64,000 bases of DNA. Origin: Sphagnum compactum. Lineage: Eukaryota; Bryophyta; Sphagnopsida; Sphagnales. Below, piece by piece: positions 21,662 to 35,200 of this stretch; position 1 is the first letter of the stretch; every line of letters starts with the position of its first letter. The stretch is from positions 6,076,001 to 6,140,000 of the forward strand of contig OZ234493.1 of NCBI GenBank assembly GCA_965153455.1. Reading direction: 5' to 3'. Made by a program: the position numbers and the translations under genes. A model generated the notes under the pieces. The model worked only from the letters and a program-made list of their open reading frames with translations. It had not been told where the DNA came from and made no database searches.

Positions 21662-21698
21662 TATGTCCGGTCATATGTCTGGTTATAACCAGTCATTG
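21651..21698. repeat. Inverted repeat with 14-bp arms, overlapping the foldback element edge
   Basis: CAATGACTGGTTAT at 21651-21664 is the exact reverse complement of ATAACCAGTCATTG at 21685-21698, with GGTTATAACC palindromic inside. It overlaps the right boundary of the preceding element, so the two structures compete or are nested. Confidence 0.85.
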
Positions 21699-24600
21699 AG
21701 GGGCACTGAGTCTGCAGTTACTCCCTCCTCACTAGGCATAGTAGAAACCTGCCCAATACCGTGTGTTCCTGCAAAAATCAAGCTAACACACACAAGTTAT
21801 GAAGTGAAGCTCCGCCACTTGTGTGTGCTCCTACCAACAGGGAACAAGGTTATCACCTCAGCCAATCAGGCTGGTTATGAGTTATAACCCATGTCCAGCC
21901 AACCAATCAGAGTGCAAGGCACCTCTCAACGACTGGCTACGGGATAGGAACCCAATGAAAAATGTGTTTCCTGTCCAGCTACTATCCATCCCTCATACTC
22001 AATCCACTGGTGAGGCGATTGCTGGTTGGCTCTGGCCCGAGCTGGGAACCCGCTTTTGTTGTCCACTTGTCAACACAACATGTTGTGTTGCACCATACAT
22101 AATCAAATGGTGACTTTTCAAATTCTTGTACTTCACAAAATCTGCTGTCTATTGTACAATGCTGGATCTATGGCAGGGGCTTAAACTTCTTTCAAGCAAT
22201 TTTTTACAGCAACCTAGACCATTGAGTGTGATATTAAGATGCATGTGTGAGTGCCACATCAAAAGTCCTTGGGTAGGTCAAAGTTTAGATCCAAGCTTGA
22301 GTAACACTTTGCTTGGTCTCACATGAGACTGATCACGCTTTGCTATCTCATCATCAATTCCTTGATTTTGGCTGTACTAATCACAAACGTGCCCTCTTCA
22401 TGTATATATGGTTTTTATAACATTTTTCAAATGTATTCAAAGGTTGAGTCCTAGTGGAGTGCTGATCAATCGTTGATATGATGTTATAATCCACGTTGTA
22501 ATACAATGAGTAATCATCACAATGTGTCAAAATGATATCACAACATCATGTCAATGATTGTATATGATTGTATCAACATTTCGTTAGCATAATCTTAAAC
22601 ACATTGTTAGTAAAAGTGTTGTAAAAGCACATATACATGGAGAGCGCAACTTTGTGTAGTAATGTCTGCCAAAGACTTTATTGTGTAAACTTGAACTTCC
22701 AATGGTTGTTTTTGTGATTCCATTCATGAATGAGCAGATTGGACCAGATTTATATCTCAAGGCTCAAATAGAGATAAAATCAGTGCAGAAAGGGCTTAGG
22801 CTCTTAGGGTTACAAGTCACAAGATTGGAAATTCTTTAGCTGATCCTTCAACAACAATCCAAAATCAGCTCATCAACCTGTAGCATACAGTTTTAACTTT
22901 CAAGCCACCCAACATTGCCCACCCCACGGTCAGAGGTTCAGACTTCAGCCTCTCAGGTGGCACCCCTCCAAAAATTTGTCGAGGCAATGTCAAGTTTTAC
23001 AAGCAAAAAACACAGCACCAAAAAAGAGGCAGTGATCCTTGAGGTAGGTCCAAGTGGATCAGTGAATAATGGTTCACAAATGTTAAGAGGTGATAGAACA
23101 TTCAATTTGAACTTTCAAGTTCTTACTTCCCAGTTTGAAGCTTGACATCTGAACTTATCAACTTGTGCGGTTATTGCTTTCTTGCACTTAGAGAAGTTCT
23201 ATGAACCTGCATAACTAAAATAATACAAGAAGGAAAACAAAATAAAAACCTTGAATACGAAGTCAACTCCAAATTGATGTCCACCTTAAGGGCAATTACC
23301 ACAATCAATACTAAATCCTACTTGTTTGACAGAATTTTCCATTTATTTCAGAATTATTTGGACACCCCAACCAGTGCGCATGGGAAAGACAAGGCAACCA
23401 GCAAGAGTAAATACTCATATTCAAAGTAGTAAAGAACACTTTCAAGAATCAATTGATGCTCCAAATTCATATTTGACAAATTACAACAGAATATTCACTT
23501 GTAGCTACACTGCAAGAATGAACTCCTGATAGCCCCAATCCAATTGGAAGTTTTGGTCAGGTTTGACAAAGGTCTTGTGAAGAAGGTCTACCATATTTGG
23601 GAAATGTGAATGCTATCTGCCATTGTCTTTATAATGCTCGTCCCTTTTCCAGTGCAGTAGCTGCATCACCTGTTTTGAGTCTAGGAGCAATCATCACGTA
23701 CCACTGATTGCTTTACTGTCATGTTAACTTGGAAAAATTGTAGTGGACAGTAATAGACCTAAATTAACATGACTCAGAAATTCAACCACTCTTGCAAGTG
23801 CAGGCATGGCACAGCAGGAATGAAAAGTATGAAACAATGCCTGGCAGCACTTTCACATGTTTTTGTCAGAAGATGGTATGTTGGGGATCTTGAGATTTCT
23901 CAGCTGACTAGCCTACAACTGCAAATTTGACTATTACCATGTCATTCAGCTCAATGTGCTACTAGTTTGGTCACAGAGGGAAACATACTATGCACACTAG
24001 TTGCACTACACTAGTCATCAACGTTAACTCCATGCAAGCCAACCCAATTAGACTGGGACCCGGTGGTCAGTCATCCAAAATGAGGAAACCACTGGGGCTC
24101 TCAAGTCCTCAAAATGATGTGGGCAACCCTGTTGCCCATGTTCTGGCCCTGAGAAAGTCTCCACCTCTAGAAAGGCACCAATACCCATGACAGTAATGAG
24201 TCTGGGTCACCCTACTTGGTAGACATTAGGCCATTCTCCTGTACCATGTTGCATGGCAATATTCAAAAGTCTGGTACGAGATGGTTTAAGATAGGACACA
24301 ACTTCACTCCAATCCCTGTTTAACCCAGTGTCATTGAAGCAATCATCCACATGTATATCTTGACGAAAGGATCAGCTTCAAAAGGCACTTCATAGTTTGC
24401 TTTGCCCTTCTGCTTTTGTTTGGAGAGAAAAAGGTACAAGAGAAAAGTATCTACACCAGAACTGTGATTCCTGTACCAAATTCTTAGGCATAAGAACTGA
24501 CCACAATCCTCTTTTTCTGAGTAGCATGATAAGAATGACTTACAGCCAGAGCAAACAGGGATAATCAACGTTGATGGTGGAGAAGATCATTGCACTGTTT

Positions 24601-25479
24601 CTTGAAAGCAATACACTCATCTGCCACAAAATCCCTGACATTATCACCAGAAAAAACAACAGCTCAGTCAGCTGAAGACATTGTACCACATTCCCCTGAA
24701 CCAAATTTATGGAATAGCATTCACAAAGGAAACAACAAATCCAATGTTGTAGCTGCCTCAATCATGGGTATCTGAGCACAGGAGATCAGAGCACCTTCCA
24801 AATAGAGACCAGAAATCATACAAGGTATTTACCTTACCCAGACTGGACTTATGTCAGCAAGCAATCTAAGGTTCTCAGTTTCCAACTTCATCATGGAATC
24901 ACAAAGACAAGAACATAAAAATGTACTCACTTTGTACATTTTAAAGTACGGACAGGCAAGGCGGTTCTGGTACAAATCCAGTTTATTCATTTAAATTGGA
25001 CCCGATACTCTTGTATCTGTTGTTCAGAAGTTGTAAAGTTTCAGAATTGCCACATTCCAAGCAAATACAACCCAATTACTCTCTTCATTAGTGTTCCTGT
25101 AATAAGGACACTTTTTGTTTGCAGTAAACTAATCTTTACCCAGGTCAGTTGGCGTTGGATCAGCAAACTGATTTGCTAGCAAATGAAGGTAAATTTGGCA
25201 TATAGCCTGCCTGGCACCCAAAACATAGTACTGTAGTACCTTGGCAGCTTTGACACATCTGTCGAATAAATAATTAATTTTGAAATATTCATTTCAACAA
25301 ATAGAATATTCTTGAAGATTCAGTATTTTCCTTGACAATTTTTTTGTTATTTGAATTTTTTTTTGAAATTTTCAACACTTATGAAAATAATACAATTAGT
25401 GTTGAAGCTGCCAAGGTACTAGGGTGCTGCCTAGCATGGGAAATACATTTACTATATACTAAGCTGTAAACTAGGGAGC

Positions 25480-28400
25480 TTAAACTAACTTTCTACAGCC
25501 CAACAGAGTTTTGAGAGCGTACATAATGCGTTGTGCCATTTGAGGTGCATCCCACCGTGGACTCCATGGATAATCCATATAAGTACGTGACACAAGTGGC
25601 CGCCCTCGTGTGTCAAAGTGCTGCCATGTAACATATAACACCCATTCTGAAAACATGATACCAGTTTTTGGAGCCCACATTTGCTGCAAAACAAGACTCA
25701 GCATCTCTATGATATTGACGAAGTGCTACATGTTGATTGGTGGTCAGTTGGAAGCTAGGATAACAAGCCTCAAAAGAGGTTCCAGATTTAAAATCTGATG
25801 AGCCAAACTTGTGATCCACAAAATATTTGGTAGATCACAAAAGGGACATTTTTGTGATCCACCAAACTTGTGATCCACCAAATCTACTCAAAAAGGTGCA
25901 TGAAAAGGGGACATTTTTTTACAATCCATAGCTGGCAGGTTTTCTGACTCCCTGGCTGGATATTAAAATCCAAACCCCTAAACTCATACTAGATTTTGCA
26001 TGTTATCCTTCACTCTGTTCCTGGGTACTGAATTGGAACCATTTTCTTTGGCACAGCTGCATCTGGGCACACTGAATTTCTTCAAAAGCATAGGTATCTG
26101 AAAGGCTTCTGGTAAGGCATCCCCATCTTGGACAAGAATTGCCCATCTTAGAAATGCAAATGTTGGGTAATAACATAACAACTCCATGATAACCCATCAT
26201 GCATACATCTTTCAGTTTGTAAGAACAATTAGGTCGGTACTTGTTTGGTAGATATCCAGCACCAGTCAACACCACATTCAGAGTACATCAGCAGTAATAA
26301 ATGATACAGACCTGGGAGCTCTGGAAGGTCAGAGTTGGCTGCACTTTTGGAAACTGAATTGGCAAAGCTAAGTGGACCTACAAAACCACAACACAACACA
26401 ACAATCAAATTGCAAGAAAGCACCAGCATTAGCCTTTCTTTCCTGCAAATAGGCAGCATCACAGATAGAAATGTACCAAAAAGGTGAAGGCTCCAGATGA
26501 AGCTAGCAATGAAATCCTTCGACAATAGGTCTGGCCATGACCACCCCCAACATCACCAGTCACACAATTGTTAGAGAGTAAAGGGGGTTCAAGGTGCCCA
26601 TCTTTCTGTGGACCAATTAAGTATGCAGTTGGACTCCAGAAATGAAGTCCACATGCTCGTGACAAAAGACAAGGCCTACTTTGTGAAAGCCCAATAATCC
26701 TGGTGAGCAGGAACAACAAGGAGAGAAACAAAACAGAACCAATGAGAGAGAACACTAAGAACAAAAAGAATCCAACCCGGCAGTGTGGGTACACTATCAC
26801 TGAAGTTGTCTGCCTAATGGTTGGTATAGAATTTGCAACAGTATGCTCAAAACCTCATGGCACATATTCTGACAGCAATATCCTTGCTGAAAGGAATTTT
26901 TTTACTTTCTGGAGAACTCTTTTGATGTCCAAAGACAATGGGAAGAAGAGACAATATAAACAATCTGAGAGTTGACACCCCCTTCTTGCCTATAGAGGTG
27001 AATGGTCCCAAAAGGACCTACCGCATCTGCCTCAAGAGGACGTCCAAAAAAGGGGAACAGTGCCTCCATGAAACTCCTTCGCAAAGCAATTGATGCACGT
27101 GCCTCTTGTACCTGATGTCCAAAATCAGACACTGATCTACAAATGCATCTCATCCTTCCTCTATGAGCTCCCTGATCATGGAAATTGGAAGCCCAGAAAT
27201 ACAAAGAAGATGAGCCATTAGACCTGCTGTTGAAGTGTCTGTTGCAGAGACGGGATGTACTCCACCAAACATCTGCACCCACTCCTATGATCGTCAAGAG
27301 GGACACTGTCTCTGCTGATATGATAGGTACTGCCAGTTTCAAAGTTGGATTCCAATCATACTTGGCCAATTATGCCCCCAAGGGGCACTGATCAAAATGA
27401 AATTAATGTCATAGCCAATTGCAGGTTGCCACGTCAAAGGCTACTGGATTCATGGCAGTCAATTCACTATCCAACCTAATCAACCTCAGGAAATGCTGTG
27501 GGGGAACACTCACATGTTCCCAGGCCATACTGGAAGCCTGACATCATCAACGTCAAACACCTCGCGCATGGCTGGAGGTGCCACAAGCTTTAGCTGAGGA
27601 GGGCCTGCTGATGTTTGGCCCCTTTGCAAAGGGAACTTGACCTGTAGCATCATCATGACAATTTACCCATTCCTCAAGACATACTCAGGGAAACAAAAAC
27701 CTGCCGAGTACCCACAAATCAATTGGTATTATGTAAGAATACTGCCAATGCCTGTAAACTTAAATAGAAGCACTAATATCCAATGTACATCAAGATCAGG
27801 CATATATCACTGTGCCAAAGATCAGAATGCCACAATACAAAACACAAAAGCTATGGTCCCCAGGACTGCATGACACTTGCACCAGTTCCAGTAAAGCTGT
27901 AGCTCATGCAATGCAGTTTTAACTAATGGGTACCTGGTGGACCTGCTTAGGTGACCAGGTCATACAGCACAAGCTGCAACAATGTGGGCAAGGCTAACCA
28001 GTGCCATCCTCATACATAATACATGCAACTAGCAACATAAGGAAAAAGAGCCTGAACATGACTCCTAAGAGCCTCAGCAAAAAAGAGGCTAATGGTCAAG
28101 AGCCTTACTTGTAATGAAATGTCATTCCAAAGAGTGGATGAAGGAAGATGTGAGCCTTGAAGATGGGGTGCTTCCACCTCAAGGACCAATGGCACAGCAA
28201 AATTCACCTCCTCTGACTGTTCTTGCAAGAACACACAGTTCCTTTATTGGTCACAAGCCATTGGAAAGTATCATCACAAAGTGGTTATGCAAACAAAAGT
28301 CAAGTTCTTTTGGCAAAGAAGCAGGTCACGGTTGCCATTCTGATGCAGTATATCAGCATGTGTGAGCATGAAGAACTCACAGCTGAAAGTTTCATATTGC

Positions 28401-31400
28401 AAAACTCACCCGATCAGATGCAGTAGTTATACACATTTCCAAGCCCTGCAACAACAAGACTCACCTCCTTTAGAACCAGTTTCATGCATGTATCAAACCA
28501 ATAAACCCTAAACCCTACCCAAAAAACCAACAATCACAATTTGAAGTTGGTCTTTCATGGAAAAGACCCAACTGCATCTGCCCATGAGAGACCAATTTGG
28601 GTCATCAGATTCTAAATACAGCCTATATTATGATTGATACATCTTACGCATATCAATTAGATTGCAGAGAAATCTGCACAATGACACTCTAAAGGTAATA
28701 TGAGCATAGTCATAACATTATGAGAATCACTCGCAAAGTGTAAGACTGTCCCACTTCATCACAAACAGCAGTGACAACCTGCCACAAATACCACTGACTT
28801 CATTGCCTCCTGGCAGTGGGATTTAACTAAGTCTAGAATAATCTGCCCAAAATTTCAGGCAAAATATTGTACAGAATCTGCATCCTGAGTTTCTGACGTA
28901 TTTCCAGAAGCAACAGGAAGACTTAGTCATGATGTTGGCTAGCACCCAGAAGACATACATAACTGATGAATTTGTGCACACCTGGAGACCACTCAAGGTG
29001 TTAATCTCAAATTTAACTCGAGGATCATTAACAGCCTCAACTCTGTGTCGCTGATAATCCAGATAGGAACCCCTGCCACATGTGCCCACCTTTCCAAATC
29101 AACATCCCCTTGCTGACATTGTTTCACTACACTACTCTGGGTTCAAGTCCTTTAGCACCAACAACTCGAAAATGAAATTTCTGGAGCTTTTGGTCAATGG
29201 AGCACTCTGTTTTAAATGTTTAGCCTTCAGGCATCTCAGCCCTCGTAGGCAGAATCAAACATGATCTCTCTCCCTGAATTATGCAGCATCCACCAAACTA
29301 TTGATAACATGATACAGGCATTTTTAGTCCAAAAGACCATTATTTCTCACCATCAAGCACAATGTAGTATCTTGGAAATAGCACAAATGGAGATGAGCAA
29401 AAGTTTAGTTTCAAAAAAAGGAAGCAAACTGACTGAGTTTATTATGGAGAGTCCATGACAGTTTGTGAGTGGTGATAAACATTCAAATATGAGTATTACC
29501 ATTTGATCAGGATCAATGGGATCTTTCTTAAGAGACACAAGGTTGTCAATTCACAGAAAAATAAAGAACCCATCAACTTCCCCACAAACATGCAATTTCA
29601 CAAACACAAAGAAGGTACAGGCATATTGGTTCTTGTATACGCTTGATTCCCATAACATGAAGAAAAAAGTCATACCTTGTCACAAGGATAAGTTTCAAAA
29701 GACTGTTGGGTTCTGTGACTGTCCAATCTCGAAGAAAAGAGCCTGGTGAAAACTCACTACTATTTGCAAGCGGTTGAAAGCTCTCATCATCCACACCAAA
29801 TATAATATCTGGTGCCACCTTTGCATCAAGGCCATTGAACACCACCTCCCCTGCCATGCAAGCTCTTTCAAAACTACAGCACAAAGCAACCCCAATCAAA
29901 GATCATCCTTGTTGAGCAGCTGCTAACAGCAATACAGCAGAATTGCCATTCATCCAGCTTTGGAATGGGTGCAAGGGATGAAATTCTGGGCCCAGGCTTT
30001 GACTTTAGCTCCTGGCCCTGAACACTTTGGTGGCTCTAAATTTCCTACCCAGTGCCCTCTTCCATTCAACAGAATGTCCTCAACAACAAATGTTTCATTT
30101 CTACAGGCTGCACACAATTCTTGTGACTGTATTCCCAAATCATTTTGTGTCACCTTCTCACAACCAAAAAAACATGGAATTCCCATGGTCCCAATCATGC
30201 ATACCAGGCTTACACTGGATCTAACCTTTCAAAGCGATATCTGATATTCATGAAATTTTGACTTTATAACTCCTCCAGGTCCTACACTTAATGTAGTGGC
30301 CAATATCATTCTTCACACACGCAATTGTCAGACCATCGATTGAATGTCTGTAACGTTGTGGGATCCTATGTCGTCTATGACCTGGTTCAAACTACACATG
30401 TGAATGACTTTTTGACAATGAGGTATGAAATTCAGTGGTTTATACTATGAATGCCATGGTCCCAAACATGCACACCAGGCATGGCAATGTCATACTCACT
30501 TCCATTGCCCACTTCAATGAACAAGGCTTGAGGTTATAATAATGAAGTCCTCCTAGAGTCACAAGAAGAGTTTCCCAACAGATTTTCTGCTAAGGTTGGC
30601 AAGGCATGTCTCACATGTTCTTTTAGTGTCTCAGGCAGACAATAGCTTCGACATCCTGTGATTTCAGGTCAACTGGCTAGGAAATTTGTAAAAGCACAGA
30701 TCGTTGTGATATATATGTGCAACAATGATGAATACAGAAGGAGAAGAGCTGTGAATCAGAAGATGAACAACATACACTTGACATTGGAAAGGCAGCAGGG
30801 AACAAGCACTGTGAACCGATCCATGACATGCCCACCACGAGTGCCTGCTCTCAAATTCTCAACCTGCAGACATTTGTGTTCAATTCATTCATCAGTCACT
30901 TCCTTAAATAGTCTCAATTCAAAATCATCATGGACAAGATCCCTGCAAACCTGCAAGTGGAATTGCATTCAAATCAAAACTAATAGGTGCGTGGCAGATA
31001 TTACAATAAGCATCACCGCAGATATAATTGCAGTCAGTGCATGAAGGGACTTTCCAAGCCCTGGGGTAGGATCGTTTAGGGCTCATAGGTTAGTAGTCAG
31101 GGTCCTGTGAACCCAGGTGGCTTAAAGGAGGTATCTGTATTCATAGCTACAGATATTACCTGAGAACGACCCTCTAAGAAAACAGGAAATGCGAGGAAAA
31201 ACAAGAAAACTACGAAAGTCACAAAACCCACACACAGACGAACTCGACAATTGATGGCAGTAACCCTAACCCTAAAACTATCGAGCTCACGAGGACACAG
31301 AAGGAGCACATGACGAGCACTAAGTTGACACATAGGCGATCTCTGCCAAGAAGAACAGTGTTGCATCCGGATCTAACCCCTCGCCTTAAAATTGCACAAC

Positions 31401-31543
31401 CAGCAGCCAATAAGTACAATGTAGAAAGAAGCAGAGGAGGGGAACAACAGGTGACGACAACGAACCTTCAAGGGAAGTGGAGCATTGTTCCGGAGATACT
31501 CGATCTGCGCGTGAAGCCAAGTTGGAACAGCACGCGCATCCAT
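25480..31543 (-). CDS. BRE: BRE/BRCC45 (BABAM2) homolog, BRCC36 complex subunit
   Basis: BRE is a core subunit of the K63-specific BRCC36 deubiquitinase complexes (BRCA1-A, BRISC) and is built of UEV-like folds. Exons on the minus strand are 31543-31466, 30863-30776, 29850-29676, 29072-28982, 28445-28410, 28216-28109, 27641-27514, 27272-27224, 27111-27022, 26530-26477, 26377-26312 and 25620-25480. They sum to 1104 nt (367 aa), all with GT-AG sites and matching phases. Landmarks are MDARAVPTWLHAQIEYL, DRFTVLVPCC, VAPDIIFGVDDESF (like human PPDFIFGEDAEF), EEVNFAVPL, RRSFMEALFPFFGRPLEAD and DYPWSPRWD (like human NYPYSPRWD). Length fits the family (human 383 aa). It looks intact and functional. 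The start ATG at 31543 is the one preceding the family's N-terminal block. Confidence 0.92.
25826..25866. repeat. Inverted repeat in BRE intron 11
   Basis: TTTGGTAGATCACAAAA (25826-25842) pairs with TTTTGTGATCCACCAAA (25850-25866) with one mismatch over 17 bp. The same GTGATCCAC block also repeats directly at about 25810 and 25870. Confidence 0.8.
28503..28520 (-). repeat. Telomere-type motif in BRE intron 4
   Basis: Two to three CCCTAAA units on the plus strand (TTTAGGG on the gene strand). Confidence 0.8.
28650..28966 (-). repeat. Dispersed intronic repeat family B, copy 4 (BRE intron 4)
   Basis: Read on the minus strand this aligns with the REP intron copy. Shared blocks are AAGTCTTCCTGTTGCTTC, AGAAACTCAGGATGCA, TGCCTGAAATTTTGGGC, TATTCTAGACTTA, and the end block TTTCTCTGCAATCTAATTG. 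It begins about 15 bp after the donor of the 536-bp intron. Its orientation is sense to the minus-strand gene, opposite to the other copies on the plus strand. Confidence 0.8.
30187..30480. repeat. Short direct repeat in BRE intron 2
   Basis: CATGGTCCCAATCATGCATA with ACCAGGC near 30185-30210 recurs with two changes near 30454-30480. Confidence 0.65.
31261..31276 (-). repeat. Telomere-type motif in BRE intron 1
   Basis: Two CCCTAA units plus CCTAAAA on the plus strand, about 270 bp inside the gene from its start codon. Confidence 0.7.
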
Positions 31544-32240
31544 GACTGTAGCTGCACTCCTACTGCCGCTACTTAGGAGGTAGAATTCGTCACAGCAGCG
31601 CGAGCATGTGCGTGCCCGCGCCCCTTCCTCTTCCTCTCTCGCCTCTCCGTCCCTCTTTGCTTCCCCTTTTTTTTTCTCGTGTTTTCTTCGACCAACGCTC
31701 CAAAACCCTAAAAGAAGCCACAACGAGTCCCAAAGAAAGTCACTAAAGAAAGCAAACCAACGACTCAAGAAATCACTAAAGAAAAAATTTAAAAAATCAA
31801 CATTAACAAATTCATTTGTGTCACAATTCTCAATTTTATAATTTTTAAATGCACCTTTTAATGTACACCTTAAGGATTTCTCAAAACCCATAAATCCTTT
31901 TATTCATAATTATTTATTAGTGCCAAATAAGCTATCATGTTATGATGCATTCACACTTGATGTTTAAGTCATGTGAAATGAAAATCTAGGTGGCATCCTA
32001 GGTGGCATCCTAATGTTTAATGGGCAATAGCTTCTTAATGTTAAGTGAATGTTAGCTTAACATAAAATGTTTAGGGTAAAGTAAGTGTAATGATGACTAG
32101 CATGGTGTGTTAGGGGGACTCAACACTCAAAGTCCCTAACAACACCCAAGTGTGAATACACCTTTAGTATGGTGGTCATAATACCTTACAAAATGGGCTC
32201 AATGGAAACATACCACACTTAGTATTGTTTGTTGGGGAGA

Positions 32241-32264
32241 AGGGTTTAGGGTTTAGGGTTTAGG
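32241..32264 (+). repeat. Interstitial TTTAGGG motif array (three units)
   Basis: Three consecutive TTTAGGG-type units in AT-rich intergenic DNA, with a fourth variant TTTTTAGGG close by. Too short to be a relic telomere array with confidence. Confidence 0.85.
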
Positions 32265-35200
32265 AGAAGGGTTTTTAGGGTTGTTTTAAAATATTGCATT
32301 ATGGTGAGATCATGTCACCATTAGATGTTCTACACTAATTCCTTCAAAGCATTTCTCATGATAATCCAAGTTTTGGAGTTGTTGGAATTCTCATGTTAAC
32401 TCACTTCCACCTTATAATAGAATTTTGTAAATTCAAAAAATTTAATTATTTGGTTCACTATAATTGCAATTGGAATACATTTGCATTTTTAGTTGACAAC
32501 CAAAATTGTTATAAGCTTAAGAATTGCAATCCATAGGCTTCCTCTTCCCACCATCAAAGGGCCCATGTGCCCTTAGTGGTTCATTCTAAAGCATGTTCAT
32601 TTATTGGTTCCAACTCTACCTCAAAGGGGAAGATTCAAGAACTTGCAATAAAGGTAGCTTTCTTTGTGTCCCATTTGAAGGAATGCTCAACAAGTGTTAT
32701 TCAAAAAATGTGAATTCATTTCTTTGTGAATTTTATTTTTAATTGAACTATTGGTTTGAACTTGTCACAAGGTGTAGAATCATTATGCAATGAATCATGA
32801 ACCACTTGTTTATTCGTTTATTCAAATTTATTATGTTTTTTAGTTGGTTTTTCATCAAAAAAATTTCTTATGAAATTCTTTTTGAGCAAAAGTCTATTTT
32901 TAAAACTAACTCTGAACATAAAAACCACAAGGTGTAGCAAAAATATGATAATTCTTTAAATGGTTTTTTCAAATATAAAAAAATGTTGATATTTGCTTAG
33001 TCAAAAAATTTAATAGTTTGAAAATATAGGCATGCTAATATTTTATAGTATCTTATTATTTTATTTTATTTTTGGCAAATGTTCACAACTTGGTGAGGGA
33101 AAAAAAGGAAGCTACAAAAAGTAAAAAGGTTTTTTTTCAAAAAAGGAGGGGTGGGGAAATCACCACGTTATGAGAAAAAAAATCTTAAAGTCACCATTAG
33201 GAGATAGGAATATCAAAAACCTCTACTAGATCATGCTTGACATCTCGCCAAATTTGGTTCATTGATGTTGCAAATGGTCACCAATCCACTTACTTGACAA
33301 ATTTGAAAAAAAAAATGTATTTTACAATGTTTCACCTTAGATAAAATGCCAATATTGTCTTGTTTGTCAATTAACTAAGTAAATTAGTCAACTTTTACAA
33401 ATGAATGTTTGATAATTGATGAGTTAGCACATTGAGTCTTTCAATATGAAAATCTATAGATGTTTTCATTATCCAAATTGTTTAGTAAATCATGTGTTCT
33501 TTCATTGGGTATTTAGTTTAGGTTTTTGAATCTCATGTTTATGTGGACTTGACATGTCCATGCACTAATGTTAATTCTCAATATGAAGTTACACTAACAA
33601 TGTTTACATTATATTAGAACTTGTGATAATAGAGTGTGTGAACACAACTCCACATGTTAAAATATAAAGATTTTATGACCTTGGTTCTGAAGGAACTACA
33701 TTTGTTAATATAATATAAGTGAGTCAAGTTCTTTAAGTCATTATTATGAAACGTAAGACCAAAGATGGCCAACAATCAAGATATATTCCTAAAATTGAAC
33801 AAGTTAACAAGGTCCATGAACTATCACACTTAGAATATTAGAGCCAAAAGTGACCTTTGAAAAGAAAGGGTGCGAGATGTGTAATGGCACCATTAGGATT
33901 AGCAACACCAATGCTTATGTTCTTTTACTATTAAAGAATTTATAAAATCCTTAAACCCTCAACTTTAAGCAAACAACAACAATTTGATTAATGAAGATTA
34001 GGACATCTAATATTGTTAAATAGGAACTATACAAACCTCACACAAACCATTATATTCATATTAATTAATAGATTTTATTATATTGAAAATGCAAGATTTG
34101 TTATAATGAAAGACCACACTTCTTTTTTTACCAAATTCACATAATTTAAAAGGGTATGCACATTGCATGTTGGTTAATAATATAATATGAAGTAATATTT
34201 ACTTATAATGGTTTTTAGTGTTGTTGTTCTAATTATGAGTGGGTGAGGAGTTATTCATAGATCTTATGTGACATGTAAACAAACATAACACCAAGCAAAT
34301 AATGAATAATAGTCATTCATTATTAGTGTTTAATGTTAATGGTAATTCAGGTGGGCCTACATTTAGGCATTGGAGATATTTTCTTGCTTCCCAACAATCT
34401 TTGTTCAATTACCATCCCATGCTACCATTGCCATTAAGTTTGTTTATTCCCCCCACCTACCCCCCATTTTGCTTTATTTTTTCCTTCAACTTACCTTTCT
34501 TGTTCAAAGTCTTTTAGAATACATAATGGGGTATGAATTTGCAAGTATATGAATGTAAGCTTGTCTTGTTTTACCCATGTTGGTTGAAGCATTTTTAATT
34601 ACATGATGGGTTATTGGTTTGGAAGTATACAAGTTTAAATGAGTAGCATTAATGCTCATGAAATTCACACAATTCAAATTGTTCATCCCTTGAAAGGTAT
34701 TAACCAAAATGTTGTAATTAAGTGTCCTAAATAATTTAAGTTTGTTAGTGTTTTAGGCAAACACATTGAAGCGTGCAAAAACAACAATACAACTCTTGAG
34801 CATTATGATTTCATTTCAATGTTTTAGATTTATAATCAATTTGGTTTTTATATAAGACTTTTAGTTTTGGATGCATTAAGAATCATTTTACATTATGTTT
34901 AAATTGTACATTGAAAATGCAAGCATTTTCAATTATGAAGTTGGAATATTTCCAGCAAAATTTGTTTATTTTATCAAATTTTGTTCCAATTGTTAATGTG
35001 CAAATTACATTTATGTATTGTGTGTTCAAATTTCAATGTGTTCCAACTTTTAGCAAAATCCACATGCACATTATTATTGACTTCATCTCCTCTATTTGTT
35101 CAATAATCCAATCCTTTATTTGTTCAACTCAATTCATACTCATATAGGCTTGTATATTTTGCATTTAAATTGCCGAACTTCATACCACAATTTGTTTCAT

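Larger units (their letters stand above)
19564..25479. other. Gene-free spacer with foldback structures
   Basis: After the AT-hook gene's 3' end I found no recognisable coding sequence up to the BRE stop codon. Several inverted repeats cluster in 20526-21700 and are listed separately. The part next to 25479 is probably BRE 3' UTR (minus strand). Confidence 0.5.

Noticed and set aside
29130-29170. GGGTTCAAGTCC resembling a tRNA T-arm
   Set aside because: No matching acceptor, D or anticodon stems could be folded around it, and it lies in BRE intron 3.
29950-30244. Moderate-length open frames on both strands inside BRE intron 2
   Set aside because: The splice model skips this DNA with correct phase, and neither translation resembles a known family.
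31373-31891. Long minus-strand frame that includes BRE exon 1
   Set aside because: Only the segment from the ATG at 31543 to the donor at 31466 matches BRE; the rest is low-complexity leader and intron read-through.
32241-32264. Possible chromosome-end or fusion telomere array
   Set aside because: Only about three units are present, far too few to indicate a former telomere.
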